NCBI GenBank assembly: GCA_014155875.1
Contig: JACEFZ010025130.1
Coordinates: forward strand, 119,501-183,500
Direction of reading: 5' to 3'
Source: Cepaea nemoralis
Taxonomy: Eukaryota > Mollusca > Gastropoda > Stylommatophora > Helicidae
DNA length: 64,000 nucleotides
Numbering within the stretch: the first letter of the stretch is position 1; each line of letters begins with the position of its first letter. Positions 11,300 through 24,400 of the stretch are shown here, piece by piece. The translations under genes were made by a program, and so were the position numbers. The notes under the pieces were generated by a model. It was not told where the DNA came from and did not search any database. It worked only from the letters and a program-made list of their open reading frames with translations.

Positions 11300-12350
11300 T
11301 GTGACCAAACAGAAATTTATGGCAAAAAATTGGAACTAGGGGTGTGTTACAATAATGCTTTTAAAATGGTTAAGATGGTAGCAGATCTATTGTATTACAT
11401 ATCAAATTAAAGAGGATTGCACAAGGAACATGACAGTGTTAATAATTAATTGATAGGTTACAAATATTATGACAATAATGAGAGGTTTAATAATAACAAC
11501 TGAAATTAAAGAGGTAAAAATTATTTAAAAAACTGCACTTATAAGGTGTTTTCTACACTCCTATACTGCTAATCATGTTTAATTTACTGAATAATCAAAC
11601 AAACACCACTTGTCTTCAAGAATATAAACAGTATTGCTCATTAAAGTAACCCAAAAAGAAGTTTTGGTTCATATTCTGAACCATGTCTTTTTAACAAAAA
11701 ATGACAAAAAATAATGGCTGAAATCTGGAAGGTGGGGTCTCTCACAGTAAAGTTATGAAAATGGTTAAAATTGTAGAAGAAATGTTGTATTATATATCAA
11801 AATAAAGGGGATTGGACAAGGAATATGTTGGTAGGAGAATTTCTGCTTTAGGTTGTAAATAAAATAAAAATAATAATATAATTTGTAAAATAATTGGACA
11901 AAAGTAGGTAAAAATAATGTAAACATTGCACTTAGAATGTGTTTTCTACACTCCTATACTGCTAATCATGTTTAATTTACTGAATAATCAAACAAACACC
12001 ACTTGTCTTCAAGAATATAAACAGTATTGCTCATTAAAGTAACCCAAAAAGAAGTTTTGGTTCATATTCTGAACCATGTCTTTTTAACAAAAAATGACAA
12101 AAAATAATGGCTGAAATCTGGAAGGTGGGGTCTCTCACAGTAAAGTTATGAAAATGGTTAAAATTGTAGAAGAAATGTTGTATTATATATCAAAATAAAG
12201 GGGATTGGACAAGGAATATGTTGGTAGGAGAATTTCTGCTTTAGGTTGTAAATAAAATAAAAATAATAATATAATTTGTAAAATAATTGGACAAAAGTAG
12301 GTAAAAATAATGTAAACATTGTACTTACCGAGGGGGCGTTGTTATCCAAT
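11300..12350. repeat. ~393-bp tandem repeat within the piggyBac element
   Basis: gtgttttctacactcc occurs at 11546 and again at 11939, with near-identical sequence between. A diverged third unit starts near 12332 and runs into the transposase 3' end (ttctgaatcatg versus ttctgaaccatg). A more diverged partial unit lies left of 11546. The gradient of divergence points to recent duplication of the middle units. Confidence 0.85.
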
Positions 12351-12464
12351 ATCTCTTCACTGCTAATCCAATTGAATTTACTGAACAAACAACACTATTC
12401 TAAACTATAAACACCATTGCTTCCAATCAACCATCCGAAAAGAAGTTTTGCCGCAGATTCTGAA

Positions 12465-13686
12465 TCATGTATCCATAATCAACTCAGGAGGGAAGCCTAC
12501 TCGGTTGACATTCAGTGTTCCTGTATAATTGAAATTGTTGGAATGCAGATAATCAATCAGAGCTTTCGAAGTGTAGAATCTGTCAGCAAAGATGTGATGG
12601 CCAGCTCCGAGAACATTCAGTAGTGTGGCAAACACTTTCACTGCATGAGCAGTTGTGAGATCTAAATCTGGACTGTATTCGGTGTTTCGTCCATAGTAAA
12701 TTTTTAAATTCACCACATAGCCAGTCGCAGAATCACAAAGGCCAAATGTTTTGATGTGGTACTTGTGAGGTTTTGTTGCATTGTATTGTCTGTGCTGAAA
12801 TCTGCCCTTCCATCCAATAATCATTTCATCAATGGACACATTTTCAAATGGGTAAAATGCTTCCTGGAATCTCTTCAGGACCATGTCAACAAGAGGATCA
12901 ATTTTTTTTTTCACGTGATGCTTCTGGTTCACATACGTGAAACATGGTGTGAAAAATAGATTCAAATCTGTTCCTGGGAAACATAGTGGCATACCAAGGA
13001 GTATATAAATGTGCACTTGTACACCAATAGTCTTTGATAGATGGTCTTGGATCAAGTCCCATAGCAATAATGACAGACGTAAACTTCAGCCATTCATGCT
13101 TCGTGAGTGGGGTCCAGGATAACAGACTAGAACGTTTTCTTTTAGGAGTGTTCTGCATCAAGATCTTTTCTGCATATTTGTTTACATTTTTAATTATACA
13201 ATCCACTATGTCATCATCAAAAAAAACTTTGAGAAAATCCATAGGTGTTTGCAGATGATAAAGTTTAGAGTTGACGTGAGATCTTCGAGGACGAAATTCA
13301 AACTTCGGTTTTGTTTCTCCTTCTGACACATCTTGCCATGTCGATGGTGATGGGATAGGTGCATCACGCTGTACAGAAGCTTGTAGATTCAACTTTTTTC
13401 CTCCAGTTTTATTCTTATTTTGTACTGTTTGCTTTCCTTTCCGCTGAGAAGTGATTGTGACATCCTGACTTTCATTGTCAGACGAACATTCATCAGACAT
13501 CTCAGCTGAAGACGAAGTTCCACTAGTAATATCTTTATCACCACGTGCTAAAATGTTAGATTCACAGATATAACTGCTGTCTGAATCACTATTATCGGAA
13601 TCACTATTGTTTAAAACAGTTTCGAATAATAATCTAGCTTGATCTGAAGTCATTCTACGTGGACGCATACTGGTGGGCGTTTCCAT
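12465..13686 (-). pseudogene. piggyBac transposase (PGBD-like), frameshifted and C-terminally truncated
   Basis: Starting at the Met at 13686 (METPTSMRPRR) the frame has an acidic Ser/Asp-rich N-terminus (DNSDSDNSDSDSS). The conserved piggyBac core follows: HLQTPMDFLKVFFDDDIVD, TKHEWLKFTSVIIAMGL and DYWCTS. Near 12900-12912 an A-run on the coding strand shifts the frame. The core then continues with FENVSIDEMIIGWKGR (first catalytic Asp) and GAGHHIFADRFYTS (second). The frame stops at 12465 before the third catalytic Asp and the Cys-rich C-terminus. Family members have roughly 550-600 residues; here about 400 remain, so it is inactive. Confidence 0.85.
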
Positions 13687-13948
13687 TGTGAAAAACCAAA
13701 ACAAACAAATTAACACTACCTTAAAACTGAAAATTCACAAGAATCAAAAATTAGAAAACCATTGACCGCTCCAAGATGGCGTAGAGATCTTTCGGCTGTA
13801 CTACTTTTTAGTTTACAGTAACTTAAAATTCCGAAACGGAGCAGAAATATGTGAAATAAACCACTGATCATTTTGTGGGACGAAAAGGGCGGACTGCCAT
13901 TACAGCAAATCAATTCTGTCCACAGATGGGAGCACGGTAGCGAAAGAG

Positions 13949-14559
13949 TTCGTCACGATTCATTATCCAGAATTCACATCTACTAGGAGAACAGACACGT
14001 TTCCAGTTAGCGGATTTGTTATTTTTTTCTTTTTTCTTGTTATATTTCTAAAAAAAGTTTTTATTATTATTTATATATATATATATATATATAATTTTAT
14101 TATATTTTCTTCTTCTTCTTCTTTCGTTCGCTTGAAATATATAAATAACTGCAATATTGTCTCTTGTATGAATCTAACAATTATTATATAATATATTTAT
14201 TAAATTAATTTTTTTTAAATATTTCTGCATCTCATCATATTTTACTTTCTTGTAAAAGACTCTTAGAATGTGACAATTCTCTTCATTATTTCTGTGTCAT
14301 ATCTTCATCAGCTGCCACCATGTAGCCTAGATATCGAAAATGATTGATGTCATTGCCTTTACTGTGTCTCCCTGCTCTCTATTTTACGAGTTTACGAATA
14401 TATATATATATCAGACACCATACCATGGCTGATGACGTTCTTTATGCAGTAGAATGTTTATAAATGGTTGGTGACTCTAATAGCAACTGTTCGCTTCCAG
14501 TACATGATCTGAACTATTCTCAGATCTTTGCCACCAATATCATTTTTTTTTCTAGTAAT
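13949..14559. other. No gene; AT-rich spacer
   Basis: Contains (AT)n at 14071-14092, a (TTC)n run at about 14108-14123, and a second short (AT)n at 14399-14410. No coding signal. Confidence 0.5.
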
Positions 14560-14812
14560 GCAACGTTGATCTCCTGGCGAACTGGTTTTAGACGCAGTTC
14601 GTAATCCCGTCTACCTGTGTTCGAAACACAGCTGCGTGCGATTTGGCAGCAGACCGCGTTGCGTTGGTTTTGCGTTAAATTTTGCGTTGGTATTGGTGCC
14701 GGACGTTTAGAAAGCAATGGCAAACTACTGAACGTAAGCGTGCCAAGAGATGACAGTGGCGGAAATGCCGGTGTTGACTGAGATGTCCTGTAAAAAGGAT
14801 ATGGTGAAAAAA
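14560..14812 (+). mobile_element. SINE family A copy
   Basis: gtaatcccgtctacctgtg then ttcgaaacacagctgcgtgc (box-B-like), gcagcagaccgcgttg, gtgccggacgtttagaaag, ggcaaactactgaacg and tgtcctgtaaaaaggatatg appear in family order, ending at an A-rich run. Head slightly truncated. Confidence 0.8.
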
Positions 14813-15699
14813 AAACAAGTAATGCCACGATTCCTCGTGTTTCATCCTATCAAATATGTATGTGTAGCCTATGCAAATAATTACATATATGTGTTCACGT
14901 CTATGGCTATTTGTCACAATGTCATGATGATATGTATGACAATGTCTGTGCCCTTGTCCACTGCCAATCTAGAATGTTTATGATTAATTTATGGTTTTAT
15001 CTTGTCTCTTATTCTTCTCATAAATATTCTTATAGCCACACAAACAAAGTTACATATAAATGGAACCAAAGCGGGGGTGGAGAGACATGCAACATGTACT
15101 TGAGCTACATATCACTCCAGACACAGGCCCCTATACAATTCAACGTGTGGACATGTTGCAACGTATTTCTACATCACAACTGATCATTTATGTATTATGA
15201 TTACATGTTAGTAACAAGCACACATAATACAATATATTTCAACACACGATCTCAGTTAGCCTAATTTACTATTACATAATACACAGCTATAATAGAACGC
15301 TAGCATCTTATTTGTATCCATTGTCCTTAAATGAGTTACCAATTTACATTGACTTATTGTTTGTTTTTAATCAGTTAGAAGAGTAAACGAAATATGGGCC
15401 ACAGTATTTGACAAAGTTTATGGATTTCCGATCTTAAAAGCAGATTTATATCTGTTCAACAATTTACTTGATTATATTACGTGGGGTTTATTCTAAGTTC
15501 ATCTAAGGCTCTCATGTTGACCTAGCGTAAATGGTTACCATGAGATGTTCTGCCAAGTAAAGCGGATGGTGTAAATACTGACCCCAGTTTCGAGGTCCAG
15601 CCGGTCAATAAACACATGAGACGAGCATTAGATATACCCAATACACCTAATGGGGTAGTGAAGTAACCGTTATTTTATTTGCATGAACTAATGCAGACA
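14813..15699. other. No feature recognised
   Basis: AT-rich. Short open frames without motifs. Confidence 0.4.
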
Positions 15700-16108
15700 C
15701 TTGTTGACAAATTGTTCACGTTAGTCTAAAATCTCAGTAAATCCAGTTTTACAGCGATAAGTTAGTTGTTGACAAAACGTTCACAATGTTAGTCTAAAAT
15801 CTCAGTAAATCCAGTTTTACAGCGATAAGTTAGTTGTTGACAAAACGTTCACAATGTTAGTCTAAAATCTCAGTAAATCCAGTTTTACAGCGATAAGTTA
15901 GTTGTTGACAAAACGTTCACAATGTTAGTCTAAAATCTCAGTACATCCAGTTTTACAGCGATAAGTTAGTTGTTGACAAAACGTTCACAATGTTAGTCTA
16001 AAATCTAAGTAAATACAGTTTTACAGCGATAAGTTAGTTGTTGACAAAACGTTCACAATGTTAGTCTAAAATCTCAGTAAATCCAGACTTACAGCGATAA
16101 GTTAGTTT
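15700..16108 (+). repeat. 68-bp tandem repeat, about six copies
   Basis: Unit: gttgttgacaaaacgttcac, aatgttagtctaaaatctca, gtaaatccagttttacagcg, ataagtta. Copies differ at only a few positions; the first is shorter and more diverged. Confidence 0.95.
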
Positions 16109-16618
16109 AAGTAATGACTAAGAACAAATAATCTAATACGCCTGTGCCATTTAAAATGTCCAGACACCAATAACTGCATAACAACCAGGACTACGTGTTG
16201 AATAACAGTTGTTCTTCGAGGATATGATTTTTGTTTAATTAAAACGTAGCAGGATTTAGTAACAAAGGGAAGTAAACATCTACATAAAATGGGATTCTTG
16301 TTCATATCACAATTCTAGTGTCTTTAACATAACACTATACTAAAATTATTTAGTCGATTTGATTATAATACTTGAACTGTAATATTGAAAATGTATATTT
16401 GTTTAAAACGTTTAAGGGTATTAAACACTGAAGATCACAAATTGCTCACTGAGAATAAGATGAGAAAGTTTAATAGACTAATATACTATTGTGTATTATC
16501 TATCCTTACCCGGAAAATAAAAATAAAAAATAAACACGAATCAAGTTTACGTACTTACAGAGAAGAAATAGTACTTTACGTAGAGTAGGTAAATAAGTAA
16601 GTGGAGAACTATTTTAAC

Positions 16619-16674
<56 letters not shown>

Positions 16675-16919
16675 AGAGGACACAATTGCAGCTAATACAA
16701 TAAGATACAACATTTCTTTGTTGAATTCGACACATTCATAAAGTAAAACAGCCAAAGACAATTAAGTGAATCACATTACATGGCCTCCATTTTACTACCT
16801 TACAAGTACATTTGTTACAGATAACTAATTGTTTAAATTGCTGACTTTTTTAACGATGTTAAATTTTCTTGCATACATTTTCTTCAGCAAACCTATGGGC
16901 AGCAAAAACAATAAGGTTC
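16109..16919. other. Spacer with an (AAT)n microsatellite
   Basis: Perfect (taa)n at about 16615-16673, roughly 19 copies. Otherwise no recognised feature. Confidence 0.6.
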
Positions 16920-17545
16920 ACCTGTATTATGTGGTAGTGTGGTGGATGAATATAGTATGTTCACCTGTACAATATGGCAGTATGATAGACGGATACAATA
17001 TGGTCGCTGTATTATCCTGTAGTGTGATAGGTAAATATAATATGTTTAGCTGTAATATCTGGTAGTGTGATAGACGAATATAATATGCTCACCTGCATTT
17101 TCCAGGTGTATGAAAGAAGAATATAATATACTCATCTGCACGAGCTGGTACTGTCAGGAAGAGTGCAGTATGTTCACCAGTCGTAGCTCATATTGTACCA
17201 AGACGAATACAGTATGTTCACCAGTCTTAGCTCATATTGTACCAATAGGAATACAATATGTTCACATGTATTAACTCATATTGTACCAAGATGAATACAC
17301 TATGTTCACCATTCTTGCCTCATATTGTACCAAGATGAATACAATGTATTCACATGTATTAGCCCGTATTATATGAAGAGGAATACACAATGTTCACATG
17401 TATTAGCCCATACTGTACCAAGATGTATACAATATGTGCATACATATTGTGTCAAGAGGAATACAATATGTTCACATGTATTTGCGTATTGTGTATCAGA
17501 AGAATACAATATATTCAACTGCATAAAGTGGCGCTGTACTAGAAA
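16920..17545 (+). repeat. Degenerate ~50-60-bp tandem array near the channel gene 3' end
   Basis: Blocks such as aatacaatatgttcacatgt, tattagctcatattgtacca and agatgaatac recur about a dozen times with variable length. It ends about 240 bp past the TRPA-like stop codon. Confidence 0.75.
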
Positions 17546-17770
17546 AGAGTAGTGCGACTAAATTAGAATCAGGTACACTTAGTTGGTGTACTTTATACGG
17601 GAGAAATGTTGAAAGTATAATCATATGGGACTAGAAGGGCTCTTTCATCTAAAAAAAAAATGCATAGTTCCACATTTGACGTGCTTGTATGCTGTATATT
17701 AAAATATTTCCTAGCTCAAGGAACATTGATTTAAGTTAATTTGTAATTCCATTTCACAGATCAACAACTG

Positions 17771-17776
17771 TTTATT
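17771..17776 (-). promoter_or_regulatory. Possible polyadenylation signal of the TRPA-like gene
   Basis: AATAAA on the minus strand, 13 bases after the stop codon. This would give an unusually short 3' UTR, so a more distal signal is also possible. Confidence 0.3.
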
Positions 17777-17788
17777 TATGAGCTTTGG

Positions 17789-18023
17789 TTATTTCTTGTT
17801 CCCTTTCCACAGGTCCAGGACAGCAGACTTCAGGTAAATCTCCTGTGTGGGCGATCTCTTTCGTAAACATTTCGTGGAAATTTTCATTTCACTCTCACTA
17901 TCATCAGTGCTTAGACCCCCACCCTCATCCCAAGCCTCTTCTTCTGTATGTATCTCCATCTTCTCCATAATCTTCCTCAGTAGTTGGTTGTTCTTGTCCA
18001 ATATTGTGCCCATGTCTCGCATT
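17789..18023 (-). CDS. TRPA-like terminal exon: coiled coil and C-terminus
   Basis: Acceptor ATTTATTTCAG; the first base completes an Arg codon. 77 further codons, then TAA. Encodes [20 protein letters not shown] followed by KMEI, a heptad-patterned helix matching the TRPA1 distal coiled coil. An acidic patch (STDDSESEM) and a basic tail (LWKGNKK) follow. Confidence 0.9.
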
Positions 18024-21000
18024 CTGAAATAAATATAGAAGCAATAATTAACTGTATGGGTACATGCGATGTATAATACATATACGGCCGTTTATGACAT
18101 AATGATATGAGATGACCAGATCCCGTCCTCACTGCCTTGCCTATCTAGTAAATTTACAGGCAGTTATGGAAGTTATCCAGTATCAGATGTTGTTCGTATG
18201 TTTCAAAATTGAGTCAACCATTGACCCATATTGCTTATATGTTTCAAAGCTGAGTCAACCATCGACACATGCTGCCTTCAAGACTTAGTTTACCCATGAT
18301 CCATGCTAATCCTAGTTTTCAAGAGTTGGTCAGTATACCCATGTTGATCATATTTCTGAAGGCAATAATACTTCTAAAGGCAGAGTCAACAACTGACCCA
18401 TGATCAACACAGCATTTAGACTCATGACAACACACGAGACTGGCACCCACATAATGGTGTTGGTAATTAAAACTGTCAATAATTGGCGATCTAATTTCTA
18501 TTGAACACACAAGTAAACTACACATTTAAGTGCCATGTGTAGTATCGTATGCATGAATTTAGCCCTATAATTTTAGATCAATTGGCACTCGACACTTGAT
18601 GTGTTCAATGTCAGGCCATGTGAATTTACTTCCCTCAACATTTCCTGGTACTAGTTTTAGGCTTGGTGGAACAGGGATCTCATGTTTATTATATTTGTAA
18701 ATCCTCCCCTCGAGGCAGTTGTGAATAACTAACCACCTGCCTGACAGGTATACAGGTTAGCATCGGCGTTGCTTAGGCTACTTTATAGGAACCGTGTTCA
18801 CCCATTATTCTCATTCTACTTAGTTTATTATGTTATTTCTTTTTCCATCCTCCTCCGTGTCTTCCAAATGTTTATTAGCCAGTTGTCGTCGATGTTTAGA
18901 GATCTTGTTGAATATCAGTGTGTTTCTTTTTCTTCGTCAACAATATTCTGATGAACTTGTCAATGACATTTCAATTCAGAAGTGCCGATTGTCTTCTTTG
19001 GTAAGCGAAGGAAATGTGACTAACTTCAAACATATCACAGTCTTCCAAAATGGGGATACATCCCTGAAACTGCTTTACATTGTGGTAAGGAAATTAATAT
19101 GTCTTTATCTGTGTACTAAGGTCTCGGCTCTCGTTATGGGAACCTCAATGGTGATATTTATGTGCACAGCTGTCTTATACATTAAGAAATTACTACTAAC
19201 GAGAAAAAATAACTCAATAACTATTTCATTACATACTAATAGAAAAGCTCTGGTATGTTTTTCTTTTTTTTTATATAGAACAAACTGAAATAATCATTAA
19301 ATTTAGTTAATTTTATTGTGACTAAATAAAGTACAAATCTCCATTACAGAAGACAATCACTATGGATTGATCAATGGCATGTGACGGAAGATGTGACACG
19401 GAGATAAAGAAAAGAATCGCAATTTCCACCCATTTTTGACACTGATTAGCAATTTTGAAAAGCACAAATATCATGACAGGAACAAAAATCCGCTCACTGA
19501 AACGTTGTGTGGTGTGTACTTTTGCATGGATGCGAATGCTTGACAATGATTAATGAAATGATGAAGAATCTGGAGGCAGTGGAGATGTGGTGTTTGAGAA
19601 GAAAATTAATAGCATCTTTGACAGAGAAGACACACAAATTAGATGGTATTTTGAATGAGCTGCCGCTGTTACAAGGTCACTCATCAAAACCGTAAATAAA
19701 AGACAAATGAAATATTTGCTGTGTATCAACAGAGGAGATGTACGTAATGTACGGACATACTTGGCAATAGAGACAGAGGAAGATTAAAGATGTACGTGGA
19801 AACAAATAATTATATATACGACACATTCATCAACATATTAGAAACTAGAAGATTGGATATCTGCCCTAGACCAAGGACATGAACAACAGGATTGACTCCA
19901 CCAAGTCCAAACCACGCCTCGCATGGCCTGGAGTAATCCTTGTATAGGCTGTGTGCTCCATAATTAACAAACACTAAAAACTTGCCAAAGATGAAGTAAA
20001 ATCACTCGTCAAGTGCTGATTGTTCTATAAAACTGTGGAGCCAGCACCATATACACAATAAGACGTTGAAACTGGTCCTTCGTTATTATCATGTGCAGCG
20101 TCGATAAGTGTGGGCGATCATGTTCTCCACCTCACACGATCACCAGAGTCGTGGATCAATTCCATTTTCATGTCTCGACTATACCACATGGCCAAGTCAT
20201 CAAGATATGTACTTCTCTATCTTCCCCTTGTTCTTTTCTCCTCAATGTTGCCAATTGCCAGTTGTCTTGCAAGTTCTCAAGTTTATTTATTCCCATAATG
20301 TGCCCAACAATTTCATTTTGGCTGGCAATGTCTAATTTCTCTAATCCGTTTACGGTTGTAATTTCCTTCTTGTAGGACTCGCTCATTGGTTTTTCTGTCA
20401 GTGCATGGTATTCGTTGCATTTTCCCTAGAAATCACATTTCCACTCCCATTAGATGTTATTCAGCTTGACTGCGCATTGTCCATGTTTCACATCCATTCA
20501 AAAGTGCAAGTTTATGTAATACTTCAATACTTTTCTCGTTGCAATTGACAACTATTTGTTAGTCAGTAAGTCTTCCATATTACTAACAGCTACCTTCGCT
20601 TTAGCGATTATTGTTCTAATCTCTTCAAGGCGCCTTCTATTAGATGTTATGATTGTTCCGCGATAGTTTTACCTATTCATTTCTTTAAGAATATTCTCAT
20701 TTACGATATATTACATTGGTGTATTTCGTTCTTTCTAGTGACGATCATAATCTCTGTCTTCTTATAATTTAATGCTAACCCTAGATGTTCACTGTGTGCA
20801 ATTACCGCATGTACTAAACGCTGTAAATTATGCTCATTGTCTGCAGTCAATACTGTATCATCCGCATATCTTATGTTATTGATTTGTGTATGTCGCCAAA
20901 AGGTGACTCCTCTCATATCTTCACTATGTATCTATAATGAAGGTACCCAAAGGCATGAAATAAACAGGCTTATTTTTTTAAAGAAAAAACGGACTGTCTA

Positions 21001-21331
21001 TTTAGATTTGGCTAAATAGAGCTTTAACACACACTTTGTCCGTTTGCATAAATAGAGCTTACCTAACTTTCTGTTTGTACATTTCCTGAAACATGAAGGC
21101 TGGCTGGGATGAATACATGTCTGGATATTGGTAGGCCTCGCTGTCTGGGTTTGTCTTGGCAATCAGTGAAAATACCTGATGATATCATGATGGCATGTTA
21201 CTAATTTGCTTAGCCGTTCAGTGGGAGATAATCATTAGGAATAACTAACTGCAAATTGTTGACACAGTCTGGTCACACACGAATAAGGTATGAAAACTTT
21301 AATTACCTTGGCAGATCTGTAGTGCTCTCAT

Positions 21332-21404
<73 letters not shown>

Positions 21405-24400
21405 CTCTCTCTCTCCCCCCCCCCCTTTCCATAGCAAAATAGATACATGTTTGACGAAACGGTCATGGCTATGATTTGTTAGATGGCTGGGTAGTTTGTT
21501 GGATGACTGGGTGGTTGGTTTGATGGCTGAGTAGTTCGTTGGATGGATGGGTGGCTGGCTGAATGGCTGGGTGGTTATTTGGATTGCTGGGTGGTTTGCT
21601 GGATGGCTGGTTGGTTAGATGACTTGATGATTGGTTGGATCGCTGGGTGGTTGGATGGCTGGGTGGTTGGTTGGGTGGTTGGTTGGATGGCTGGGTGGTT
21701 GGTTGGATGATTTGTTGGATGGCAGGGTGGTTGGTTGGATGATTTGTTGGATGGCAGGGTGGTTGGTTGGATGGCAGGGTGGTTGGTTGGATGATTTGTT
21801 GGATGGCAGGGTGGTTGGTTGGATGGCTGGGTGGTTGGTTGGATGATTTGTTGGATGGCAGGGTGGTTGGTTGGATGGCAGGGTGGTTGGTTGGATGATT
21901 TGTTGGATGGCAGGGTGGTTGGTTGGATGGCTGGGTGGTTGGTTGGATGATTTGTTGGATGGCAGGGTGGTTGGTTGGATGGCAGGGTGGTTGGTTGGAT
22001 GGCTAGATGATAGGTGCCATATAGTCGGTGCGAGCATGAATGACGTCATATGGAGTAGAGAGAAATCCTCGACGCCAGATACGATATATAACTAGGAGAC
22101 GCGTTAGAAACACAAGAAACGTCACAGAGCAATTAGCCCAACAACGACAGACTTGTGGGGAAAGGCAAACGAGAAGGCAGTGCAAGTTGGATGTCACTAA
22201 ATTAAACTGGACTGATAGGTGCTTGGCATTAAACTATTGGCGGAATATTACTAACTGACAAGGAAAAGACTTAGCAACATAGTGCAGAATATCGCCACGA
22301 AGAAATGAACCAACGGCGAAAGAAATTGCTGTATTTCCCAGGGCGGAAAGAAACTCAACAAATGGAATAAGTGAAGAATCTTAGAGGACGCAGAGTTCAA
22401 TTTGTCAACGGTGGCAATGATAAGGTTGGTGAACGTTTTGTTTATTATTGTCAGCTACTAATAAGACTTGCTGCGGACCTGGTGTAACAGGCCCTGCAAG
22501 GTCTGCATAGTAATTTTTGGACACATTACTCCTTACATGCTGTAAAACGTATTAAACGACAGTTTTGTTGGACTCACGTCAAAGAAGTTTTTGTCATCAT
22601 CTTTGTTATATTGCTGTTGTTGATAGATCGAAGCGAGCCGAGATATACGTTTGTTAGAGTTCATATAAGTATATTATCACGGAATAGCCCGGTCACCAGC
22701 AATATGGCAATAGGTTGGATGGCAGGGTGGTTGGATGGCTGGGTGGCTGAATGGTTGAGTGGTTGAATTGATGGCTTGGTTGTTGACTGGATGGCTGGGT
22801 GGTTGGATGGCTTGATGTTTGGCTGTATGGCTTGGTGGTTAGTTTGATGACTAGGTGGTTGGTTGGATGGCTGGGTGGTTGGCTGGATAGCTGGGTGGTT
22901 GGGCGGATGGCTGGGTGGTTGGCTGGATGTCTCGGTGGTTGGCTGGATGTCTCGGTGGTTGGCTGAATGGCTGGGTGGTTGGGTGGATGGCTGGGTGGTT
23001 GGCTGGATGGCTGGGTGGTTGGCTGGATGTCTCGGTGGTTGGCTGGATGTCTCGGTGGTTGGATGAAGATAATTCACCACACCACAATGGTAAGAGATCA
23101 CTCACTACAGCACAATCAATCAATAAGTCAATCAAACCAGGAACCGTCTCCACAATGAAGTTTGGCTGCAACTGATCTCCAACACTGTCTGTATCTCGCC
23201 TTGAAAGTACATCCTGTCAGACTGATGTTCTTCCATCTCTTGGTGTTTTCTTTCCACTCGTATCGTTGTCTGCCTCTTGCTCGCTTGCCCTCAACCTTGC
23301 CCGCTAGTATGGTTTTTATAAGAATGTTATGTCTTTTAATGTGGCCGAAATATTTCACTTGCTTCTGTTTTTTTTTTTTTTTAAATATAACACTCTTTTC
23401 ATTCCTAGTTTAAAACCTCTGTATTTGATTTTTTTCCCAATGAAATACGACATAGTCTTCTGTATATGCACATCTCCAGGGCATCTGTTCGACTTTCTAG
23501 TTGCTTGTTCAATATCCAGGCTTCTGCGCCATATAGTAGTGTTGAATATAAGTAACATTTGACAATTCTCATTTGTAATGCGTTATTAATCACTCTAGAT
23601 GTTAATACTGATTTCATGCTGTTGAAAGTACTCTTGGCCATTCCTATTCTTTCTATTTCACTTCTGGCATCATGTGTTATTACATGTACAGGATAGGAGA
23701 AACTTGTTACGTGTTATAGTATCTACCCGTGTAGTGTAATGTTCATTGATGACCTTTCCTTTCCAATGCTAATTATCATGGTTTTCGTTTTTAGGATGTT
23801 AATATCTTAGCAACATTCTGCACTATGTCTGTTTTACTTGTTCCACTAGGTTTGTGTAACTCTTTGCTCCTTTTCTGGTAATAACAGAGTATCGTCAGCA
23901 CATCTAAGATTGTTGATGTTTCTTTCATTGACGTTTAGTCCAGGCATTTCTACTTGTTTACAACTTCTTTCTGTATAAGTTAAAGAGACTTGGGGATAAC
24001 ACACTTTCGTGCCGTACTCCTCTTTTTATCTCTATGGGCGACGAATAATTATTTCCACATCTAATTGACGCCACTTGTTCCCAGTACAAGTTATTAATAA
24101 CTCTAATGTCCTTTCCGTCTACTCCTATATCTTGAAGGAATGTAATTAGTCGTTAATTTTGTACTCTATCAAGAGCTTTCTTGTAGTCTATAAAAGAGAC
24201 ATGTATATTTTTCTGAACTATGTATTTTTCAATTAACATCCTCAAACAGATTAGTGCTTCTCTGGTGCCACTCTTTTTGCGGAACTCAAATCTTCTTCAG
24301 CTACTTCCTCATCTATTTTATTTTTAATTCTTTCTTGAAAGACCTTCAGTAGTATCGTGGCTATATGGCTCATTAAGCTAATAGTTCTGTAATCCTCACA

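Larger units (their letters stand above)
11272..13948 (-). mobile_element. piggyBac-type DNA transposon, degenerate
   Basis: The left end is TTAA (11268-11271) followed by ctctttcactacc (11272-11284). The right end is ggtagcgaaagag (13936-13948), its inverted repeat with 12 of 13 matches. piggyBac elements insert at TTAA; the right flank reads ttcg, so that duplicate has decayed or the end is slightly misplaced. Between the ends lie a transposase reading frame and, on the left side, a tandem array of ~393-bp units. Total about 2.7 kb. Confidence 0.8.

Noticed and set aside
15700..16108. CRISPR-like array
   Set aside because: Whole 68-bp units repeat without unique spacers, in clearly eukaryotic DNA.
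18830..19288. 152-codon plus-strand frame
   Set aside because: Hydrophobic, motif-free, antisense in an intron, no splice or homology support.
21615..23175. Pro/Thr/Asn-rich and Trp/Gly-rich frames over the GGTT arrays
   Set aside because: Open frames occur on both strands simply from the low-complexity repeat.
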